Shown here: positions 7,191 to 17,930 of the stretch, piece by piece
Layout: every line of letters starts with the position of its first letter
Position numbering within the stretch: the first letter of the stretch is position 1
Assembly: GCA_029891345.1 (NCBI GenBank)
Contig: CM056993.1
Coordinates: forward strand, 277,218,016-277,282,015
Reading direction: 5' to 3'
Length of the DNA: 64,000 nt
Source: Dryococelus australis
Lineage: Eukaryota; Arthropoda; Insecta; Phasmatodea; Phasmatidae
Translations under genes and position numbers: made by a program
The notes under the pieces: generated by a model
What the model saw: the letters and a program-made list of their open reading frames with translations, nothing else
Database searches by the model: none
What the model was told of the DNA's origin: nothing

Positions 7191-10021
7191 GATTTATATG
7201 TAGTTCATAATTGTTATTCCTAATATTTCTTTTCATAAAGAATGGAATGGAGGCATTAACTTCCGAGAAACGCCATTGAACAAATTCTTAACAATGTAGG
7301 CTCTTTACCCTTTAATGATCCAGAAGAGCCCGGATAAACATAGCCAGTTTTCTTCGTGATATGTTATAAACCGTGCGTGGCATTGAATTTTATAGTTAAT
7401 ATGCAGAGAGCATTCAGAACACTACCAATCTTTTCACAAGGCAAGGCATTAATGAGTGAAAACGTTATATCAAAATCCGACATATGTTTTTATGAATATC
7501 TATACTAGTGTTCAAGGGAAATTTACGTCTAGTTGTTACCAGTTTTGATGATACATTATCGATAACTGCATTTACTGACTCAAATATATATTCATTCCTT
7601 TCTTGTAAAAATGTCTATGATTGGTTAATAGGAACACTTTCATTGTCATGCGCTTTCCAGCTACAGCTCCTAATGGATTGATAATTCTAAGTCTATGAGC
7701 CTACATTCCAGCACATATTCAGTATGTGTTCTCCGTCAAAATACTTGTTCAGAATCTTATCAGCTAACTAGTTGCTGTAAGGGTTGCAAGTAAAAATTAA
7801 TTTGCGCAGAGGTAAATAAAACCAAATAGTAGTTGATATCGTTGCAAATTTCCGCAAACACATAATTCTACGACATAAACGAAACACATTCCATGGTCGC
7901 CACTAGTAAATCATGAGTTGGGCATTCACAGCTGCAACGAATGCTGGTAACTCGGGCCTGACAGGCTCGCCTTTCTCAGAACTTGAACGAACACGTGGGT
8001 GAACCGAGACCAGGGCGCGGTTCCCGGCTGCGGAAGTGGCAACACTGCGCGGATGACGTCGCGACGTCGTCGAGAACACTAGCGCTCCTCTGGATCGTTA
8101 GCGGAACTAACACGTAAAACTGGCCAGACTTTTTCCTATCCCATGGCCACTCTAGTGTATATCTTTACTAAATGGTCTCGCTGACCCAATCTAGAAAGTT
8201 ATCGCTGAGGAGAGTAAACCAAAGGCCAGGGCATTATTTTAAACATAACCCCAGAAATTCAATCCGCTGAAGGTCAGGTGCGAACGAAATGTGATATGCT
8301 TACGCGGCGTGGCGGCTTCCCTTTGCAAATCGCCGCCCATTTCTCGTATTACACCGCTCTGTCCTTGGCACATTGTTTCGCTTGCTCGAGTGGGTCCGAG
8401 AAACCGAAGCGATGCGGACTAGTAACGCGTAACAATATTTTAATGAATGCATAAGTCAAATTTGAGTAAATATCTATTGTAAATTTTACAGAACCACGCA
8501 AGAATTTCATTAATTTTTTTTGTAACTCATTCAAGTACTCCGTACTGTGTGCTACGGTATGCACTAGAATCTGCTGGCATGCAATATTTCCAATCTGAAA
8601 TCTTAATTTTTTTATCGGATTTTTATTTAGTAGATATATATTCTTACATAGTATTTATCTGGCTCATTTATTCAGCCATAAAGGGGCGGGAGCCGGAATT
8701 CAATGAAAGAATAAGCGTGGGCTTAATTGCTCCGGCAGAACACCTTAACATTCACCATACGCGTGTATGAAGTCTATTTTAATTGGAATCGTGAAGCTGG
8801 CCTTTCCTCACAAAGCATTTACATAATGAAGATATATGAGTCAGTGTTTTTTGAATCGCTTTGCCTGATTGATCTTCTTTGCGTCTTCAAAACTAATTAC
8901 TGTCGTTAAAATAATGAACTAAATAAAATGACGAAATATTTACAAAACTAAAAAATTAAGACAATTTTATTATAGTTAAGGAACTTTCGACTCATAGCAA
9001 CTGCCCGAATCTTCCCTTTGCATTCTTTTGAAGGTATTCGACTTCAATGAGCAAAAAACAGTCGTTTTTTGGTTATCTCTGCGAGGTTAGTGGTAAACAA
9101 CTGCCAAAATAAGTTTTGATATGTTTAGTGAAATTTATGATTCTGTGGTGTTACATCAAATAGTAGTCTGACTAGAGTGTTCGGGAGGGAGCTAGGGGAC
9201 GTAAAAACTAACACACAAACATTTATTATCATAATTATGGAAGTTTTATATTTATATGTTTCACCATGAAAATGTCAAAGTTTTACATGATTAACAGGTT
9301 TAACTAAATTTAAAATTAATTGTTGATGTCATTAAAATAAGGGAAACACATTTAGCGAAAATTCTTCAAACAATTCATCCAGTCCTTTTTTGTTAAGTTT
9401 TACTATACATTTTTAACTCATTTAAATCGAAGTTCCCTAATCGCAAGCGAACCAAATGCAAGGCTTAAAGAAATTTCTCCTTAGTGGTCCTATGATTTTG
9501 GAAAACATTTCGAATACAGTGTTTCATTTCAGCTTGCATTTAAATTGCGTAATATTTAAGGTTAAAATTATAATAAATATGAAGAAATGAAGTAGCCGAC
9601 AGTAATTTCTTAACTGATTTCTAATTATTACCAAATTTAAATTTCATTGGTATATTACAGTACAGTGAAATTTCTTCGAAACATACAAATGTTAGGCCCC
9701 TAAACACTCTTAACACCTTCAGACTCACTTTAATTCGTGGTTTCAAGTGTTGCATACAAGTAATTTTTAGAACGTGATGTACTTGAACGTGACGCAGCAT
9801 TTGTTTCGTTTCCACAACCAATGAACTGTATGTTTTGTATTGAAACCCCCAGCGTAAAGCGACTGGAGAGGGTCCAATCTACCTCACTCAATTTGCCAAA
9901 CATTTAGACAAAACTCTCTTCCTCCCCCTTTACACTCTAGCCAGGAATTCCGATTAAAAATTAATGTTACTTTTTACGTATTCTTTTATTTAGCTTTACT
10001 TTCCCAGTCTACATTGCCGTA
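7191..10021. other. AT-rich sequence without recognisable genes
   Basis: No element or gene was recognised in these 2.8 kb. The only local anomaly is a GC-richer patch at about 7950-8110, which contains a 14-bp perfect palindrome (8055-8068) made of two GACGTC (CRE-like) sites around GC. Short ORFs at 8.3-8.9 kb look random. Confidence 0.5.
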
Positions 10022-10813
10022 ACGGACCGTACGGCCTCATCCACTGCGTTGGCTCGACACTGGAGCACTGCAACGGGTGTGGACGTGTGTGCGTCTACGG
10101 TTCGACGCCGTCTGCTGCGAGCTGGACTGGTGGCACGCATGCCATTGCGTCGACTTCCATTGTCCAGAAACCACACACGCCTCAGACTGCAATGAGCACG
10201 TGAACGCCGTCGCTGGCATGCTGACTGGGAAAATGCAGTGTTTTCGGGCAAGCCCCGCTTCAATCTGTCCTACAGTGATGGTCGCATACGTGTTAGACGC
10301 TACCGTGATGACCGCAATCTGGCAGCCTGCACTGTGGAGTGGCATAGCGAACAAACGCCAAGTGTGATGGCGTGGGGCGCCATTGGATACAACATGCGAT
10401 CTCGACATCTACGTGTTGAGGGCAACGTGAACAGCAACTGCTACATCAAGGAGTTTTTAGAGCTGGAGGCACTGCCCCTTCTTCAGGCGACTCTACATGT
10501 CATAATACAGCAGGACAATGCCCGGCCACATGTGGCGAGGAATTTGCAAGCCTTCTTCAATGAACGACGGGTAACACTGCTTCCTTGGCCTGCACGTTCG
10601 CCTGACATGTCGCCCATATAACATGTCTGGGATATGGTTGGTCGGTGACTTGTTCGTCACGGACCTCCAATAACCACTGTTGATGCTTTGTGGACTAGCA
10701 TACAAACCGCGTGGAGGAAGATTGTCCACGAACATATCCAGGTCCTCTTTTATACCATACCGCGACGTTTAGGGGCTCTGATTGCAGCACGCGGGGGCTT
10801 CACACCATACTGA
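10022..10813 (+). pseudogene. Tc1-like transposase (DD34E type), 5'-truncated and dead
   Basis: One reading frame runs from 10022 to the stop at 10811-10813 with three premature stops: TGA 10193-10195, TAA 10619-10621 and TGA 10646-10648. The first part is the second helix-turn-helix of the DNA-binding region (STVRRRLLRAGLVARMPLRR). The DDE domain follows with SVMAWGAIGY, QQDNARPHVA and WPARSPDMSPI. The first catalytic Asp, expected in a (S/T)DE motif, reads SGK. The second Asp is intact in QQDNARPH. The third catalytic Glu codon is now the TAA at 10619-10621, just before HVWD. The N-terminal third of a normal transposase (about 340 aa) is missing. No frameshift is needed, so decay was by substitution. 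Confidence 0.9.
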
Positions 10814-10945
10814 ATTCTCAAGGACAGAGACCATGTACAGTTCTGTAATCCTAATAAAGTGTGTATTGTCATGTACCTAATCTATGGTATAAAGTTCATT
10901 TCAATCACATGTATCCTTGGTGTTGCATTTTTCGCAAACGTTAGT
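10814..10945 (+). mobile_element. 3' end of the Tc1-like element
   Basis: The tail after the transposase stop has an AATAAA-like signal (CTAATAAAGTG near 10850) and ends near 10945 with TTGCATTTTTCGCAAACGTT, the kind of end seen in insect Tc1-like elements. The matching 5' end is absent, so the exact boundary is estimated. Confidence 0.5.
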
Positions 10946-11009
10946 GGAGCGTCGTAAGAAAATGTGTATTTTAAACTCATTGCAATTCAATTCAAGATCC
11001 AGGTATATA

Positions 11010-11449
11010 AAGACTGCTCAATGTTAATTGAGCATTTTTGAAGTTAACTACTGAAAAATACATATCATTGTTCCTACCTGCATATATTTTAACGGGCACA
11101 TTTAACTGGCATGGGCCTAGTAAAGTTGGTACTAACGGAGGGAAAATAGTTCCCTGTCTTAATTTTTATAGTTTAAAGTGTTATATTAATACTTGTGAAT
11201 ATCTAGATTATTTATTTGGTTTTCGTTTTTTTTTTTTTTTTTTTACTTGATATAAGTGTAATAATTATATAATTAGTAAAATATTTACGTTTCCAATCAT
11301 TCCACAGTTTCCCTTGACCGACGCACGAATAAAGTGATGAGAACTGTGGCAATGTTAATTGTATATTATGGTGGAAGAATACAAGAAGGGCATATAAGTT
11401 GATTTCAAGCAGGGCTTTCAAAGGGGCTCTCTTTACCGTAGACCACCTA
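11010..11449 (+). mobile_element. MITE family 1 copy a (TA target duplication)
   Basis: It begins AAGACTGCTCAATG and ends CGTAGACCACCTA, degenerate versions of the family ends AAGGCTGTTCAC and GTGAACAGCCTA, and is flanked by TA. The interior matches the other family 1 copies (TATTTTAACGGGC, AGTAAAGTTGG, a T-run near 11225, then AAGCAGGGCTTTC). At 440 bp and with no coding capacity it depends on a Tc1/mariner-type transposase supplied elsewhere. Confidence 0.85.
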
Positions 11450-11464
11450 TAGTCCTATTAAGTG

Positions 11465-11725
11465 TTCCGCCTGCTTGGCGCGTGAACTACGTTTTAGAGA
11501 GTTTCAAATACACTCTTTCCCAAGAGACTATCAAACGTGCGTCCAATATGCTTTTCTACGAAAGGCACTCACACTTCATTCGAGGTGTATTGAGTACTTT
11601 TAAAATCTCACGCACGTTAGAAACACCATTTCAGAGTATTCCTAAACGGATGAAAACGGCTTTTTCAAAGTGTTGTGTCGCAAAATGTAGGCATCGGATA
11701 CATACGAAACTACTCAAGAATCCTG
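11465..11725. repeat. Dispersed repeat R1, copy 1
   Basis: About 260 bp is clearly related to 15035-15300: shared words include GTGCGT(C/T)CA, TCTACGAAAG, CACGTT(A/G)GAAACAC and CTACTCAA. The 96-codon open frame here (11482-11772) is not conserved in the second copy and is not treated as a gene. Confidence 0.75.
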
Positions 11726-11740
11726 CATTGATCCTTTCTA

Positions 11741-11977
11741 CAGGCTATTCACGGCAAAGTGAGCACTTTTGAAAGCCCGCTCATTTAGAATAATAATTAA
11801 TTATATATATTTTTATTTAGTCTTAGACGTTAACTTCCGAGTGCGGTGGAATACAAGCACTGTGTTTATTACTTACATGGCAATATTTATTTTAAAAGGT
11901 GGTTAAACGCCAAAATATTGCTGAAAGGAAAAACTAACTAGGGCCTCAAATGTACTCAATTTACCATAAATAGCCTA
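11741..11977 (+). mobile_element. MITE family 2 copy a (~237 bp)
   Basis: Ends read CAGGCTATTCACGG and TAAATAGCCTA, flanked by TA. Family 2 shares only the terminal ~30 bp (GTGAGCACTTTTGAAA) with family 1. Its interior has CCGAGTGCGGTGGAAT and CTTACATGGCAATATT. Other copies are at 23470, 24840 and 49435. Confidence 0.8.
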
Positions 11978-12169
11978 TACAGACTTTCCGACAGTAAAAT
12001 AATAGGGTCACCGCTGAAAGTCGCATATGTACACGCAGTGCGATGGGAGCACTTTGCGCCAGTTGAGAGTCTTGCGCTTAGCGTCAATAGGGCACTTGAT
12101 GCACGTGGCAGTGTCGTCATTGCTCCCGCGCTTTTGGTCTCAAACGTGGTGAAAAGCTCTAGGTAGGCG

Positions 12170-12212
12170 CGAGCAGGGCTTTCGAAATTGCTCACTTTAC
12201 CGCGGATAGCCT
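12170..12212 (+). mobile_element. Solo end of a family 1/2 MITE
   Basis: GCAGGGCTTTCGAAATTGCTC followed by ACTTTACCGCGGATAGCC is a right end of the shared module. No left partner is visible in the 190 bp before it. Confidence 0.65.
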
Positions 12213-12760
12213 ACAGCCGTCTCAACAAGTGACAAAATTTCTGCCTTCTTCGAGGCAGGAAGTCCGGCTGCCAGGAAAAAGAGAAATGAGACTATTTCCC
12301 GGGCACCGGAACAACCGCCACGACGCGATCTCCAGCCGCACTTCCGGGAAAGTCTCCCGTAACCCCCCCCCCCCCCCCATCAACCCTAGGTGGAGCGTGC
12401 AACAAGAGGCGTCCCTCCTTTTTTTCGGAAACGAATCCGGGACCCTTCGATTCTGCGTAGAGGCCGGCCATTAAACTAATCAAAGTGGCGGGTCTCGCGG
12501 GAAAGGACTGGCTCGTAAAAATGTTACGGGGAAGCGAGGGGTGGTTTTTACGATCGTCCTGCGAAGGGGTGGCGTCGCATGCACTTCACGTCCCTTCCTC
12601 GGGCGAGCGCACGTGCGATTCCAGAAACTGGAGGGGAAACGACCAGGGTCTGCGGCCTCTCTCCACCGTCAGACCGTCATCGCGTGGGAACTACTGCGTA
12701 GACACTCCGCTGCCCCGGTGTTGCTGCGCCGCCACTTAGGAATATTGCGATTACTAGCGA
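12213..12760. other. GC-rich block with a C16 run
   Basis: This is a CpG-containing, GC-rich block in an AT-rich neighbourhood with several open frames on both strands but no recognised protein. A run of 16 C is at 12363-12378. It could be the remains of a promoter/CpG-island-like region or of an unrecognised element. Confidence 0.35.
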
Positions 12761-12764
12761 CAGA

Positions 12765-12862
12765 ACGCTGGTATCGATACCGGGTATTTCGGAATCGATA
12801 CCTGTAATTCGATACGTTACCAGTATCGTATCAGTGAATGATTCGATACCGATACATTTGTT
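12765..12862. repeat. Cluster of ATCGATAC words (hAT-end-like)
   Basis: Within 100 bp there are five to six TATCGATAC or TTCGATAC words, including the perfect 12-bp palindrome GGTATCGATACC at 12770-12781. Dense ATCGATAC subterminal repeats are typical of some hAT transposon ends. No partner end or transposase was found nearby. Confidence 0.45.
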
Positions 12863-12953
12863 TTACGGAATTACTTCTAGCTGTTAATTTTGAACCTTTC
12901 CAATCAAAGTTGCGACACCGCCCGCCACTGCCCTCCACGTCGAAAGTCCTTAA

Positions 12954-13295
12954 AGGGGGTAGTTCCACTCCATCTTCGAATTTTCTTACAAATATTCGTA
13001 ATGAAAATGTATGACTAGAAATAAAAAATCAAAGCTAGACACGACATGGACAACTAAAAAAGATTTTTTTTAAATTTGTATTTTCCCATGTGGGACTGAA
13101 ATTATCAGATATTTAGATCACGTTTGCTTACGGTTACAGATGTGACACTAATCTTGTAAGAAAAATAAGCAGGATTTAGAAATAACTGTTAAAATGTTCC
13201 CTATGTCGTGACTAACTTGGTTTTCAAATATTGAATCGGAAAATTAAGTTAATGAGGAAAATACGTAAATCCAAGATAGCAAGGATACTTCCCCT
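12954..13295 (+). mobile_element. TTAA MITE family A, full copy
   Basis: It is flanked by TTAA (12950-12953 and 13296-13299). Ends are AGGGGGTAGTTCC and its inverted partner AGGGGAAGTATCC. The interior is AT-rich without ORFs. TTAA duplication plus short inverted ends points to piggyBac-type mobilisation. A related truncated copy is at 25732-26030. Confidence 0.8.
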
Positions 13296-13299
13296 TTAA

Positions 13300-13663
13300 G
13301 GAGATTGGTGGATGAAAGCAGTATATTTTCTCGCTTTTCGATGTAAGTCGTTTTCCAAACGGTTTGTCAAAATTTTTGGCTCTACAAGACGCAAATAATA
13401 ATTTTCAACGCCTTTTTACGTTTTTAGATATTTACTGCCGTGATTATTCTCGAAGCACTGACGGAAGAAAAAGAAAGAATTTTGGTTTTCTTATCTTCAG
13501 TCAGTGCTTCGAGAATAACGAACGCAGTGAATTTGTAACAATGTAAGAAGGTGCTCATAATTGTTATTTACGTCTTGTCCAGCCAACATTTTAGAAAAAT
13601 CTGCCGTAAAGCCAGTTATGACAAAAATTATATAAATGTACGGTTTGCGTGCACCATTCCCCT
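13300..13663 (+). mobile_element. TTAA MITE family B, copy 1 (foldback)
   Basis: It is flanked by TTAA (13296-13299 shared with the preceding MITE; 13664-13667). The two halves are long imperfect inverted repeats: TATTCTCGAAGCACTGACGG near 13446 returns inverted near 13500. The second copy at 51702-52059 has better preserved ends (GGCCATTGGTGC). ORFs at 13364-13546 and on the minus strand are by-products of the foldback. Confidence 0.8.
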
Positions 13664-13667
13664 TTAA

Positions 13668-15034
13668 GAGTGGGATGGACTGGAACATTTTCTGTGAAAT
13701 AGTCGTTTGCGAGAATACCAGTAGCTCGGTAAATAATGTTCTACAAATACGACTTTCTGTCAGAAAAGACAAAAAGACAATTATCTATGCCCCTGTTTTT
13801 TTTACTTTTGTCATATTCAATGTGTTATTCGCAGATACCTGAAGAATTCGCGGTTTCATTTTGGGACAAGCTGAAATTCAAAACATGTTGTGTTTATGTA
13901 GCTTTAGCCATTGGCCCACACGGTGTTTTGACACCTACTGGAGAAGGCTGGCCCAATCGTCATCTTTCTCTGTGACAGCAGACAACTAATGAACAGTTGA
14001 CATTGGCAAATTTGTACATAATACTGTAGAGACTAGCATGCAGGTTGTTGAACTCGCGAATTTTTCAGGCCTCTAGTTATTCGAGAAAAAGTTCGTGAAA
14101 ATGGCAAAATATCGCATTTTTATAGCTTGTGTTTGCAGTTTTCTTACGCGGCAAGAGGAAAGTACAAACAAACGGTCGTAGTTTAATCTGTGGGCATTCA
14201 TCGCGTGTAATAAATCCCGACTGTTACGGATCTAATTTGCACAGTGCAGCGTCACGACGGAAACACTGCACGCCTTGCGCGTAGGAGCGATGAGGCGCTA
14301 GAAGTGCGTGTTAGCGTCGCCCGTATCACTCCCTAGCTTCGACCTTGGACACCCAGCTACATCCCCACCATCTTGGATTTTTTTTTAAATTTTGGCTACT
14401 ACCCGCAAACGTGGATTTTGGATGGATTTTTTTCCGGACGACATGACAGGGTGTAACCTAACGAATTTTCTGAAATATGTTCCGTTCGACTGCCGTAGCT
14501 ATTGTGACCGCTGTAGGCGCTCCCACAGAATAATAATTTTTCCTCAGCTGTAACAAGTTATCAAATATCAAATGCAGAGAGTCTGTGACTATTCAAGAAC
14601 ATTAAGGAAGGTATTATTCATTCTTAGCCTTGCGAAAAATTGTAATTCACCACCTGAAATCGAATTTGTGGAATCAGTGGAATTTGGTATAGGGAATTAC
14701 TTGCTATTAAAATTAGTTTTTTTAAAGCCTATTTTGAAGATATTAACTTGAAACAAATATCTAAGTGTGAAAAATGATACTCCCAAGGTCTGTATCAGGT
14801 CAGTTATTAACAAGTTGTTCCGGTAATTTTTTATTTAATTATAAATTTTTCTGATTTTTCCGCGAAACAGGTTATACCTACATTAATTTTACTTATGGCT
14901 CCGATAGCAAAGTTGCGCGTGTTTTTATGATCAAAAAGTCCCTGGTGGTATATATCTACCAATTTCATTATCATGTATTTTCCTATACCAAATTCTCACT
15001 GCTTTCAAACTAGGCAACAGACTTAAGATTCCCG
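13668..15034. other. No recognised gene
   Basis: A plus-strand frame at 13736-13975 follows a pyrimidine tract ending in CAG and could look like an exon, but it has no recognisable domain or partner exons. The 14.2-14.5 kb part is GC-richer. Nothing else is supported. Confidence 0.4.
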
Positions 15035-15300
15035 CCCACGTGGGCGCTTGAACTGCGTTTAGGAGAGTTTGACATGCATGATTTTTCCACAAAACTACTA
15101 AAGGTGCGTTCAGTGTGCTGATCTACGAAAGTAACACACACTTCAGATGAGGGCTCTTCAGTACTTGCAAGATGTCAAGCACGTTGGAAACACAATTTCC
15201 GAGTACTCCAAAGTGGCTAAAAACAACTTTTCCAAAGCGCTATATCTCTTAAGTATACGTACCAGATACATACAAAACTACTCAAAGGCCCGCCACTGAA
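15035..15300. repeat. Dispersed repeat R1, copy 2
   Basis: It is homologous to 11465-11725 in the same orientation. Both copies carry a palindromic start (CCCACGTGGGC here) and a series of short shared words. The type of element is unknown. Confidence 0.75.
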
Positions 15301-15309
15301 CATTCTTAT

Positions 15310-15545
15310 AGACTTTTTTTTCTAACCTACCCTAATTCTAAGTGTTAGTTGTACGCCCGAGGTAGGAACGGGAACTAATGCGTCTCAGGGCTGAGCCTAC
15401 AGGGGAGGGAATCCATGTAAGGAGGAATGCATTGCGGCAGAGAGGGATTGAGCCGCCATGGCCACCGTTTTGGGCCATGGCCGCCTCTTTTAGTGTAGGC
15501 CTACCTATAGTTAAAACTATAACTAAGAAGACTCTGGGAAAAACT
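15310..15545 (+). repeat. Dispersed repeat R2, copy 1
   Basis: It matches 31540-31775 over more than 200 bp, starting with a T-run, then CTAATTCTAAGTGTTA, TCTCAGGGCTGAGCC and GAGGGATTGAGCCGCC. The 31.5-kb copy extends much further right, so this copy is truncated. It may be part of an unclassified retroelement. Confidence 0.7.
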
Positions 15546-15668
15546 GGCAGAGCCCTGCGCGTAGCGGCGATGGCGCTCTTGTAGCCTGTGCCAGTGTAAT
15601 CCTTATAGCTCCTGCGCTTCTTGGCAAAAAAGGATAAAAACGATGCAGGCAGGCGGGCCCCTTAAGAA

Positions 15669-15756
<88 letters not shown>

Positions 15757-15757
15757 C
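15669..15757 (+). repeat. Compound microsatellite (CT)n(AT)n(AC)n
   Basis: About 22 bp of CT is followed by about 55 bp of AT and 12 bp of AC. It accounts for the low-complexity ORF on the opposite strand. Confidence 0.95.
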
Positions 15758-16196
15758 AAGCCTGCAGCAGCGCTATTTAAAAACGACATCGATCTTAAAG
15801 AAATAGCCTGACAATGCATCAATATAACACTCTGGGGACTATGTGTGTGTGTGTGTAACTCAGGTAAAGTAAATTTGTAAATCTCTCTACCCCTATATAT
15901 TCCACTGTTGCTCCAGCTCCATTTCACCATACCTCACCAAAATTTCAGGTTGGCTGAGATGACAGGCCTGTCACTCTAGTAATAGGAACCAGCTCCATTG
16001 AGTGTCAGGTCCATCTCACCCACCTATCCCTGCCAGAAGTGGAATAAATATGCAGATTGTCATTTAAAGTTTGGTTCTTTTGGAAAAATATATAAATTTT
16101 CTTATGCTTCTTTTTTAAATTGTGTTTTTACTCATACTTATGCATAATCTCAATGTATAGGTGCCAGAGGTCTAACGGATTTTGACGTTTTAAAGG

Positions 16197-16465
16197 GGGC
16201 CACAGTGCTGAAGTGGTCATATTACTCACATTCTATCATGGCGAAAGGGTTCGAATCCCAGCAGGTTTGCTCCCGTATTTTTTAATTGTGGAAAAACATT
16301 CCAGATGTGGCAACGAGTAGGTGGTTTTCCTGGAGGTACTTCCAATTCCCCCACCCAAGCGTTCCATTAATGCTCCATTAATAAGGCTTATTTCATGTCA
16401 GCCCAGTATCAAGTCCGTAGCTGGAAGGGTGATACTTCGCACTAGCTACCATTCTCCATACACCC
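16197..16465 (+). mobile_element. tRNA-derived SINE
   Basis: RNA polymerase III boxes are in place: A-box-like TGCTGAAGTGG at 16206-16216 and B box GGTTCGAATCC at 16248-16258, 42 bp apart start to start. The sequence after the tRNA-like head (to about 16465) lacks ORFs and is the probable SINE body. A folded functional tRNA is not expected because the acceptor arms do not pair. Confidence 0.6.
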
Positions 16466-16571
16466 TTATTCAAATTATTAACGTTTAAAAAATATTTCAG
16501 AGCAATGAATTTTACCGTTACGTACAGAATAAGAAAATCCTAAAGTATTTAAGGCATCTGAAAAATTTGTA

Positions 16572-16840
16572 TAGTATTTTCCTGTATCTAAACAGCCGGA
16601 AATAATCTTATCTTCATTATTTATTTTAAAGTTCTGTAATTTATCTGTCAGATAATTTGTAAAACTGATCTCGAAACTGAAAACAAAAAAGGAAAAAATA
16701 TACAAAGCTGCAAAGTCATCAGATAAATAACTATAGGCTTCTTCTGTATCCAAATAGGTGGAAATGGTATTATGTTCCGTGCTTATTTTAAATTTCTGTA
16801 ATTAATATGATTTATAATCTGTAAAACTCGGCACATGTCA
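16572..16840. repeat. Tandem duplication, two diverged ~160-bp units
   Basis: The unit starting near TTTCCTGTATCTAAACAG (16576) recurs as CTTCTGTATCCAAATAGG (16740), with shared TTATTTTAAA-TTCTGTAATT and ATCTGTAAAACT words at the same spacing. Only two units are seen. Confidence 0.55.
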
Positions 16841-17423
16841 GCGCGCGACATTTCGCGCAATTGTTTTTCGAACTAAAGAAAGTACGAAGTTTCACGAATT
16901 TGCAATCGACCATCTTCGGGAGTAGGACTATAAGGCAGTGAAGGTTTGGCTTCCCTATCAATGAGTGTTCGAGTGGGGAAAGGTGAAGGTCACATAGGCA
17001 AATATGTAACAATATTGTAATAAACGAAAGCATTTCAAACACGAATGAGCTATTTTTTCTAAATACAAAATGCCGAAATATTCATGACATGTTTTTTATA
17101 AGGTCCTATCTAATAACTTTCTAATAACAGCTTAAAAGTTTGTATTATTTTATTGCGATGGTGTTAAACGCTAAACACTCTTTAAACATGCATTATAAGG
17201 GCCGGTTTCACAATGTCTGTTTAGAAGTTATGATTATGTAACCATAAATTAATTTAAGCAGGACTATGAAGTTCTGATTAGTATTGAGGTGTTTTTCATC
17301 TTGATTTAATCTGATGGTTAGGTAACTATGGGTTAAGTTAAATATGGCAACCATGCTGTGACGTCTCGGCTCGTGATTGGCCGCAATGAGAACTTCGTTT
17401 GTTTATTTACCGGTGTTGGTTAA

Positions 17424-17720
17424 ATGTTTAACATGGGTGCAGAGAATTTTGTTTCCTCGGAAACTGAAGTCCTTAATTCTCTTGCTGAGAAATATTCTGG
17501 TATTATTGAATGCAAAATAACCAATGCTGTTACCTGGAAACAGAAAGAAGAGGCATGGAGAAGAATTGAATCAGAATTCAATTTAGCTTGTGGCGTGTTT
17601 CCTCTGAGTTTGAAAACTCTCAGAGCGAAGTTTGATAATATTCAACGTTCTGTTGAAATAATTTTGACGCGTGTACAGCGCATGGCTCCAATAACTTTCG
17701 GGAACCTTGTCACATTGTAA
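17424..17720 (+). pseudogene. Harbinger Myb/SANT-like DNA-binding protein, N-terminal part
   Basis: From the ATG at 17424 (or Met-4) the frame encodes a Myb/SANT-like domain of the zeste/Myb_DNA-bind_5 type, used by Harbinger elements as the second protein helping the transposase bind DNA. Visible are NFVSSETEVLNSLAEKYSG, then VTWKQKEEAWRRIESEFN and LSLKTLRAKFDNIQR, with Trp at the expected helix positions. After residue ~77 the frame runs into the antisense transposase scrap, so the C-terminal half is deleted and the last ~20 residues are not native. Confidence 0.8.
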
Positions 17721-17930
17721 AATTTTTTGCTGTAGCTGTATAGAGTCTTCATCATTTTCTGGGAACAACTTATATTCTCTCCGAAGTATTGCAAATTACA
17801 GTGGTCACCTTTTTTACTACACGGCTCACAGTACTTTTGTATAGGCCAAACTAATCTCCCACAGCTACGCAGTATCCATTCGATGCATAACATCTCAAGG
17901 CTACTAGCAGTTGGTCAATAGGTGATACAG
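17640..17930 (-). pseudogene. Harbinger (HARBI1-like) transposase fragment
   Basis: On the minus strand the frame 17642-17893 contains KFYNVTRFPKVIGAMRCTRV, a decayed form of the block that precedes and includes the first catalytic Asp of HARBI1-like DDE transposases (normally IGAIDCTHV; here the Asp codon reads Arg). Upstream residues are scrambled. The remaining catalytic blocks are absent because the sequence is cut at about 17640, where the Myb ORF begins in the opposite sense. Confidence 0.75.

Noticed and set aside
13736..13975. Exon with pyrimidine tract and CAG acceptor
   Set aside because: No recognisable protein, no partner exon, and the tract is a chance T-run in AT-rich DNA.
15523..15930. 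135-codon minus-strand ORF
   Set aside because: Its middle is the translated CT/AT/AC microsatellite.
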